DNA of 64,000 bases, taken from contig NC_092564.1 in the NCBI RefSeq assembly GCF_037975245.1, positions 18,444,984-18,508,983 of the forward strand, given 5' to 3'. The stretch comes from Apostichopus japonicus. Its lineage: Eukaryota > Echinodermata > Holothuroidea > Aspidochirotida > Stichopodidae. The first letter of the stretch is position 1. Each line of letters starts with the position of its first letter. Of this stretch, positions 57,389-64,000 are shown piece by piece. Position numbers and translations under genes: made by a program. The notes beneath the pieces were generated by a model. That model did not search any database. It saw only the letters and a list, made by a program, of their open reading frames with translations, and was not told the DNA's origin.

Positions 57389-59005
57389 TACCATCACTGT
57401 TATGCATCCATAACTTTCAATTTAAGTTTAAACCCCCCTCGCCCTCTGTCAGTTGATCCAATTGGTTTTCTTTAGTAGATTTATTGATTTCAAACATGAT
57501 TTCATCATTCACAGAAATAACTAGCACCTGAAGTGACACTCATTACTGCATAATTTAGGTATGGATCATGTAAAGTGGAATAGACCAGTCAAATATTGTG
57601 ATTTCTTGTGTAGCCGTCTCTGTGTTTAATCAGCTTTTCCTTAAGTCGATGTAGTGTGGGAAGCCCTTGCCATGAATTCATTGTTGTTAGATCATAGAAC
57701 TGAAGAAAGCAGAGAGGCTAGAAGGAATGGCTGTTATGTAACCATGGTGTCATGCGTGCATCTGTATTCCTTGTTCTAATTTACTCTGATGAAGAGGATG
57801 CAGGCGAGTGCTAGCAACAAAACTCGCCAAGACTGCCTGCACAGAAACTGAACAAGTATTATGAATATTTTATTCAGTGAGTAACATAGCAGTATGGTTA
57901 GGTAAGGTTCTTGGGATGATTTAAGAGATAGAAATAGGAGGTAACAAGAAGATTATTCCATCGGTAGAAAATTGTACTTGGTTGAGAAAAGGTGGTCAAA
58001 GCAACAAGTCTAAACCACACCTTCAAATCTAATATGCTCACATTGATGAAACATTGAGAAAAGTCACCATGTAAGCAACTGTTACATTGTAAACAAATGT
58101 AAATATGTTTGACTTATGTAAACTGAATATGTTTAGTTAGACTTTTGTTTATATTGTTGTGACTGGTTTAAAACCTGGGAATAACTCCGTTTTTTTTTTT
58201 TTCATAATTTTTTCTTTATGGTACGTAGAATTCGTCATTATGATTTATGAAGGGTTTTTGTTTTGCCCTGATTTCTTTTGCCAAGTTTCCATAAAAATGA
58301 AAAATAATAATGAAAAAAAGTATTTCGTTTTCAATATTTTATTACATTTCTTAGGTAACATCAGACAAGTATTAAGCAATATGAGGCGCATCTTGTATTG
58401 ACTTGATTAGTTGATTGTTATTACTAGACGATTCACTCAGAAAGTTGTGCTTTACTTTGCTGTCCAGATATGATGAGGTCGGGGCCATTGTAAAGAAGCA
58501 GAAAAGTTTGTCCTGTTCTAAGGATTGGTGGAGCATATACTAGAAAAGTTAGACAATTTCACATATTTCACAAAGTAATTGGGTAATCTTTGTTTTTGCT
58601 GTATTCCATTATTAAATGTTCTCTTTAAGGTCAAGGAGAACAGTTGCTTTTCACACTGTTTTGAAGTAGCATTGTTGTCTATCATTGAGGGAGAACCTTC
58701 TTGAATATGTAAATTTAAACTCTCATGTCATGAATTAAGTAACAGATGGTTGTGTACAGTTGTTTGTGAAGAGAATTTTAACTTTTGGTAATATTTAGGC
58801 CCTCTGTATAAAAAAGGGTTTAAGGACATGTTAACTGATGATGTAGTTCAGAGCATTTGAGATTGTATACAGTGTATCATAGGAAATAAAAACCAACTTC
58901 CATTGTAGTTTGCACTATTGTTCATATCTTGTATATAGCCTTTTCAGAGAAAATTGAAAAAAAAGTACAAAAACTGGAATAAAAACTAATGGTTTTCCTC
59001 TCAGA
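57389..59005 (+). other. KANSL1: KANSL1 3' UTR
   Basis: AT-rich, U-rich non-coding sequence after the stop. Two AATAAA signals (58885-58890 and 58978-58983) suggest cleavage near 58.9-59.0 kb, a 3' UTR of about 1.6 kb. ATTTA/TGTAAATA-type elements, such as TGTAAATATG near 58097, are possible regulatory sites. Confidence 0.6.
58978..58983 (+). terminator. KANSL1: Poly(A) signal AATAAA, KANSL1
   Basis: AATAAA followed within 20-40 bp by T/GT-rich sequence (GGTTTTCCTCTC, TTGCTTTGTTTTGAG). An alternative signal lies at 58885-58890. Confidence 0.6.
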
Positions 59006-62000
59006 TTTCTTGCTTTGTTTTGAGTTTGTAAATGCATTTAGAAATTGCAAATTGAATAAGAAGTTAGTGTAAAGTTGAACCCTTCTTCAAGTAGGATCAC
59101 CATCCCTAAATCTTCCCTGCTCCCTAAATCTTCCCCTCCCCTGCCCGACCCCCTCCCTCTCCTGCGAAATCTGACCTACTATTGCAGTTTTTGCAGGAAG
59201 TTTTAGTCAGTAGTACCAATTTTGTCTACTAGGACTACGTTCCTCACTTTCACAACTGGGGGAACCGAAGGGCAAAGTACTAACTATTTGGTTAGCATCA
59301 AAAGTGGAGGGGGGGGGGGGGGGGATTCACATGCCTAATATTTCCAGCACTTCCAAATGGCTTGATTCCAAACAGTATTGAGAGGTCCTGACCAGCCAGC
59401 CAATACATCACTTAAAACTAAATGAAAATGCTGTCCATATGTCAAAATATACAAAACTAACTTCTGTGACTTAGAGGCCTCATCAAGTCCATACCCCTCT
59501 CCTCATTTCCTGATACCATTTAGAACAAGGGGCTCAGGTACGGCCGTAACCCCCCCCCCCCCCTCCCCTCAAGAAAGCAAATGACACAAAGAGGATATTT
59601 CAGGATAGTTGAAGTATTGTTGAAATTGTTGCATTTCAATCATGGATGTGATAAGAATCTCCGCTGCCAAAGTTACCCACGTTACCCAATTTTTTTTTCT
59701 CCGGACCGAAAGTACGTTACGGGGGGTGATGGGGGGGGGTGAAAAAAAGCTAATAAACCAGATTGACTACGTTGTTGACCTGCTTTGTATGCTCGATACA
59801 GAGAATCTATACAAAATATATCGCTTTGAATCCAGATACGAATAGCGCCATCTTTAAGGTTACATACATATTTGTTGAAGAAGGGCTTTACATTAGCGCC
59901 CTCAGTTTTTCGCTCTTTTTTGTTTTCTTGATGGCAATTAACTCGTCAATTTTAACATTTATTTAGTGTCTGGTAAAAAAAGATTGCAATTCAGATTCGA
60001 TAAGTGTAAACAAAGAAATGTCGCAAGGAGCTGAAGTGACGGTGTTTGATCACATCGGAGACGATTGAGAGTTGCATAGCACCGGTAACATTTGGAAGGC
60101 TGCGTATTCAAGTACCGGATCGCGTATAACAATCTGAAGGCTTTCCTGACCAGCCATTGTCTATAAATATGTGACATGTAAGGCTAACTAATTTATTATT
60201 GCATAGAATTGATACTAGTTACCATTACTACTTGAATAATACAACATGATTGTGCTTAACTCAAAACCCACCCTCTTCAAAGAAGCTAACATAAATCGGA
60301 GAGATTGACGCATCTATAAAATTCCTTTTCGCTAAGCCGCAGCTGTAATTTATAAGAACGTGTTGCCTATAGCTATAGGTTGCTGAATAATTTCTCTCCG
60401 TGACATGCCATACTGTTTCGCAGAAATATTTTTGTAAGAGTTTGACATTAATGACATAATGTATGTTGCTCTTCAGACTAAATACCAACATACACACGCA
60501 TATACGTTCACCTTTTTTTCGAATGGATGGTCATCGCTGTAATGGTTTGATATCTGTAGTAGATCCTTGGTAAACCAATTGGGAATTTGTAGGTGCCATT
60601 ATAGGCCAAGCCATTAGTTATCATTTGGTGTGGGTATGGCGATATACCAACTGAAAACTGTTATTTATCCTCTATGGGGCTGAGTTGAAAGTGCCGCATT
60701 TAGTAAATGAAAGTCAATGGAAAGGTTAATTGTGGTAGGACACTCACACTCACATAGCAGCAGTAGCCTACGAATAACCTAGCCTTTATAGCTAATCGCC
60801 GACCGGCAGGAGCTTTTATCGTTAGTGCATCGATACCTTTGCTAACGTTAATATCGGCTAATAATGGCCCACACCGTCCGGGCCATGGATGGATGGCCTT
60901 CACCTGTATCGTTAGTCGATTCGAAAAATTATTCGGATGTACAGTTGAGAAGAAATATTTATTCTCACGAAAATTGAACTTTGAGTAAATCTGAATTACA
61001 GACGTAATTGGCGACGATTTGTTTTCGCATAAAATCATCCACATTGAATTTCTACGTTATGGTTAAATTAAGTTGCGTCTAGGCCTGTATTTGGCTGGGA
61101 AATATATAGGAAAGTGCCTTAATTAGATAAATTTTACTATATCCAGTGCAACCGAAGCTAAAACAGATGCTTCTGTATAGTCTGTAACATAGCAAACTGC
61201 ATTTTGTGTTAGCAGTGATCAGAGTATAGACATACCAGTGAACTTTTAAAAGAATGACAATGTACGTGAAAGAATAATTTGGTAATGTAGTACACAATCG
61301 CAACTGAAGAAACATGTCGTGAGGTTTCCATTAAAGCAAAACAATGTCGAGGTTGGTGGGACACAACAATTTTTTAAAGTACAACATGTAGCTAACTTAG
61401 GAACACACACATGCAGATTGTTACCACATATCATTTGAATGAGGGGTTTCCATACGTAACATGCGTGATCCGTGTGGCATATAGTTGCAACGCAATACAC
61501 TAAACGAAGATGTATTCGGCCCTAAACAGCTGCCTTGTTCTTAAAATTAAAACTCAACACAGAACGATAATTTAACACTGGGTTGAGAGTGGATCAGTCG
61601 TTCGGTTTGGGTTTTTTCGTGCCTATAGGTTCTATCTTGGGTGACTTTTCTTTAAAAGTATTAACGCCAAATTTTAACTTATTCATCTCACGACAGAATG
61701 GGTACAAAAGAGAAGGTGAAAAGAAAGAGAAAAGAAAACATGTCGTGGAAAAAGAAAGAAAAATATATTTAGAGAAGACAAGTACATCGACTGCTTGCAG
61801 AAAGTCACCACGCATAGAATAAATTTATCATTGTAACCTGAAGTGGAAGTCCGCTCTCTATTTTTGCAAATTATTACACTTTGAGCTATCCTCAGCGAAT
61901 CGCTACTGAATATTTTACTGCATGCAGCAGCAGTGAGTCATTGCCTTTCGTCGGCATGTTCGATGATGGAGATAATCTTGTGCAGGATTTATGTCCAATG

Positions 62001-64000
62001 GACTTGTTTATTGAGTTCTAAGCGGTGACTGCGTGAGATATCCAAGGTATACACCTGGAATTTTATCGATAGAAGAAGAGCATGAACAACTGTGAACACA
62101 GGGTAGGCCTATGAGTGATAATTTTGGCAAATATGAACGGAACTTTTTAGTTAAGTTGATTCTAGTTCTACCATTTCACAACATACAACAACAACAACAA
62201 AAAGTCGAAGTTGCAATATATAATACTACTTTACGTTCGTGCATAGATAAGACATGGTTTGGATCGTTTGCTCAGACTCACCCTGATGTACAGGACTAGG
62301 TATATTATATAATTATTAGGCCTGTCAGGCAGTAACGTTATACATAGTAATTAAGGGCCTTCATGTATGATGTAGCATGATGGACCCATCGGAACAAGGC
62401 TAGGCCTACTGTAGTATGTAGGCCCACGTATTATATCTAACCCGGGCAATGCCTGGACAGCAGAGAGCATGTTACTTACTTTACGAACATTAACGTAAGT
62501 GCTACCTTTTGTTTTAGGCTATGTCACTGTTAAATATTATAATGCATCAAATTTCAGGATTTACCATAGCTCCTCAACGGATAGTAGCTAGGCCAAAGCC
62601 CAACTTGCATTGTTACTTAAAAATTCCCCAATGTCACTCCAAATCATCACTAGCCTATCCAAATTACATCTTTGTTTTATCATAAAGATCAGCTCAAATA
62701 GTTATTTGTGTCCAAAGTAAAGAATTAAAACCGTAGGCAGATTTCCAGCATTCTTTTGAGAACTTTCATACAGTGGACCTATGCATTAAAACAAAGGATA
62801 GCCTAGTACTATTAATAAATTTATGTGACCCACTTTAAGGTCATCATGTATAGACCCCAAAAAGAACTTAGACACCCTAATGATCCATGCAGCGCTTACT
62901 ATATTTTTCTCTCTCTAATTCCCATACAAGACACCACTGGTCACGCGACTCACTGGCAGTACGTACCATGGTACAATTAAATGACCATGGCCGGCCGGCA
63001 GCTTTGAGCTCTGCTTTACATTCCTGGAAGATAAGCTTGCCAACAAGATTAGAATTATGTTCAGGTTAAAGTAGCTGCTTAATTAGTGCATTACACCTAG
63101 GCTCAGAGATTAATTAGTATAGATTACACAGATACACAGACAACACAGGATTACAGATATAACAGTGTTGCAATAACTGCAATATCCCTACAATGTCAAT
63201 GAATTCTAGGCATCGACCTATTTTCCACTAATTAATTACTTTAAGGATTACACTAACTAGTGTCTTAATTGTCAGCAAAGATATTTCTCCTGAAATATTA
63301 ACAAATAGGTGTGCATGTTGCTAAATGTAACATAAACTTGTAAAAGCTATACAGAAGCTACATGATGAAAGTTGAGAAATAAATTTGACAATGAGTAAAA
63401 TTTGATATTCTATTTAAATTTAATGTGTGTCATAATTTGCAGCATCAATTCACTGAGCACTGAAGGACCATGTACATCAGTAGCCTACTGTACATACGTA
63501 CCATTAGGGTCTACGACTGTTCAATCTCACAATTATACCCTTGCAGCTGATACAGTTAAGGTAACTATAAGATTACCCATGGATTTGGTAACTGGTCAGT
63601 TCATGAAATTTACAGATATAGTCACCTCAAGTTGTATTTTATAGAAAGTGTTTCTAAAATGGGTGGGGGGGGGGGAGGGAGGGGAGTATCTGAGGGGAGC
63701 ACATGGTAACACCTCTCCATTGAGAAACCTTTTGTTTGGGTAAGGGAGATTATTTAATATGTAACTTCCACCAGACACACTGGTATCAATTGATTCCTTT
63801 TTTTTGTATAATTACAGCAGACATTGATAAATAAAGGAACAGAAAAGAAAGAACAACTGATACTCCATTTGACATCACTCCTGGTAGGTCAAATTTTTAC
63901 AAATTTTTGTCATGAATGTCATCCCTCGGACAACCATATGCCTTAATTACTTACAGCAAATTTGGGTTGCTCCAAAAAGTATAGCAACATAAATGTGCAG
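59006..64000. other. Intergenic DNA right of KANSL1, no gene recognised
   Basis: Contains G or C runs (near 59310-59323, 59551-59563, 59725-59735 and 63662-63674) and short AT-rich repeats. All open frames are under 115 codons, without splice context or recognisable domains. Confidence 0.5.

Noticed and set aside
60019-60066. MSQGAEVTVFDHIGDD short frame
   Set aside because: Sixteen codons, no promoter or continuation.
61958-62023. Short frame MFDDGDNLVQDLCPMDLFIEF-like
   Set aside because: Composition looks protein-like, but it is only about 20 codons with no acceptor, donor or continuation.

Overview
The window is animal nuclear DNA: multi-exon genes with GT/AG introns of 0.1-3.5 kb, long AT-rich intergenic DNA, tRNA-derived SINEs, LINE relics, foldback elements, (TA)n blocks and many G or C homopolymer runs. 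A deuterostome-type KANSL1 gene, AGGCCTAGGCCT-type repeats and an invertebrate-only type of secreted glycosidase suggest a marine invertebrate, most likely an echinoderm such as a sea cucumber. The species is an inference.

Layout. (1) 1-1331: the last 33 codons of a plus-strand gene whose body lies left of the window, followed by a 3' region full of small duplications and a LINE relic. (2) 5817-21286, minus strand: an 11-exon gene assembled here from splice sites and phase. It encodes a 691-residue secreted protein with a signal peptide, a protease-associated (PA) domain and both halves of a bacterial-type PNGase F fold. Residues corresponding to the PNGase F active site appear to be kept. 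Its introns carry SINEs, a LINE 3' end, two minisatellites, a partial exon duplication and a repeat with an inverted copy just past the stop codon. (3) 21287 to about 42.7 kb: a gene desert of about 21 kb between two divergently oriented genes. It holds foldback elements, a hAT-like MITE, an almost perfect 76-bp palindrome, a hairpin motif recurring three times and long (TA)n blocks. (4) 44104-57388, plus strand: a complete 7-coding-exon KANSL1 orthologue (1203 residues) with conserved WDR5-binding and PEHE (MOF-binding) regions and poly(A) signals near 58.9 kb. Its introns 1 and 5 share a duplicated repeat block of about 1 kb. (5) 59.0-64.0 kb: no gene recognised.

The two complete genes have unrelated roles: extracellular or lysosomal N-glycan removal, and chromatin acetylation in the NSL complex. 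Nothing suggests an operon or shared pathway. The most unusual item is the PA-PNGase F-like gene. The repeats worth follow-up are the hairpins at 28522-28597 and 28984-29299, and the recurring CAGGGAGTTGTT hairpin.
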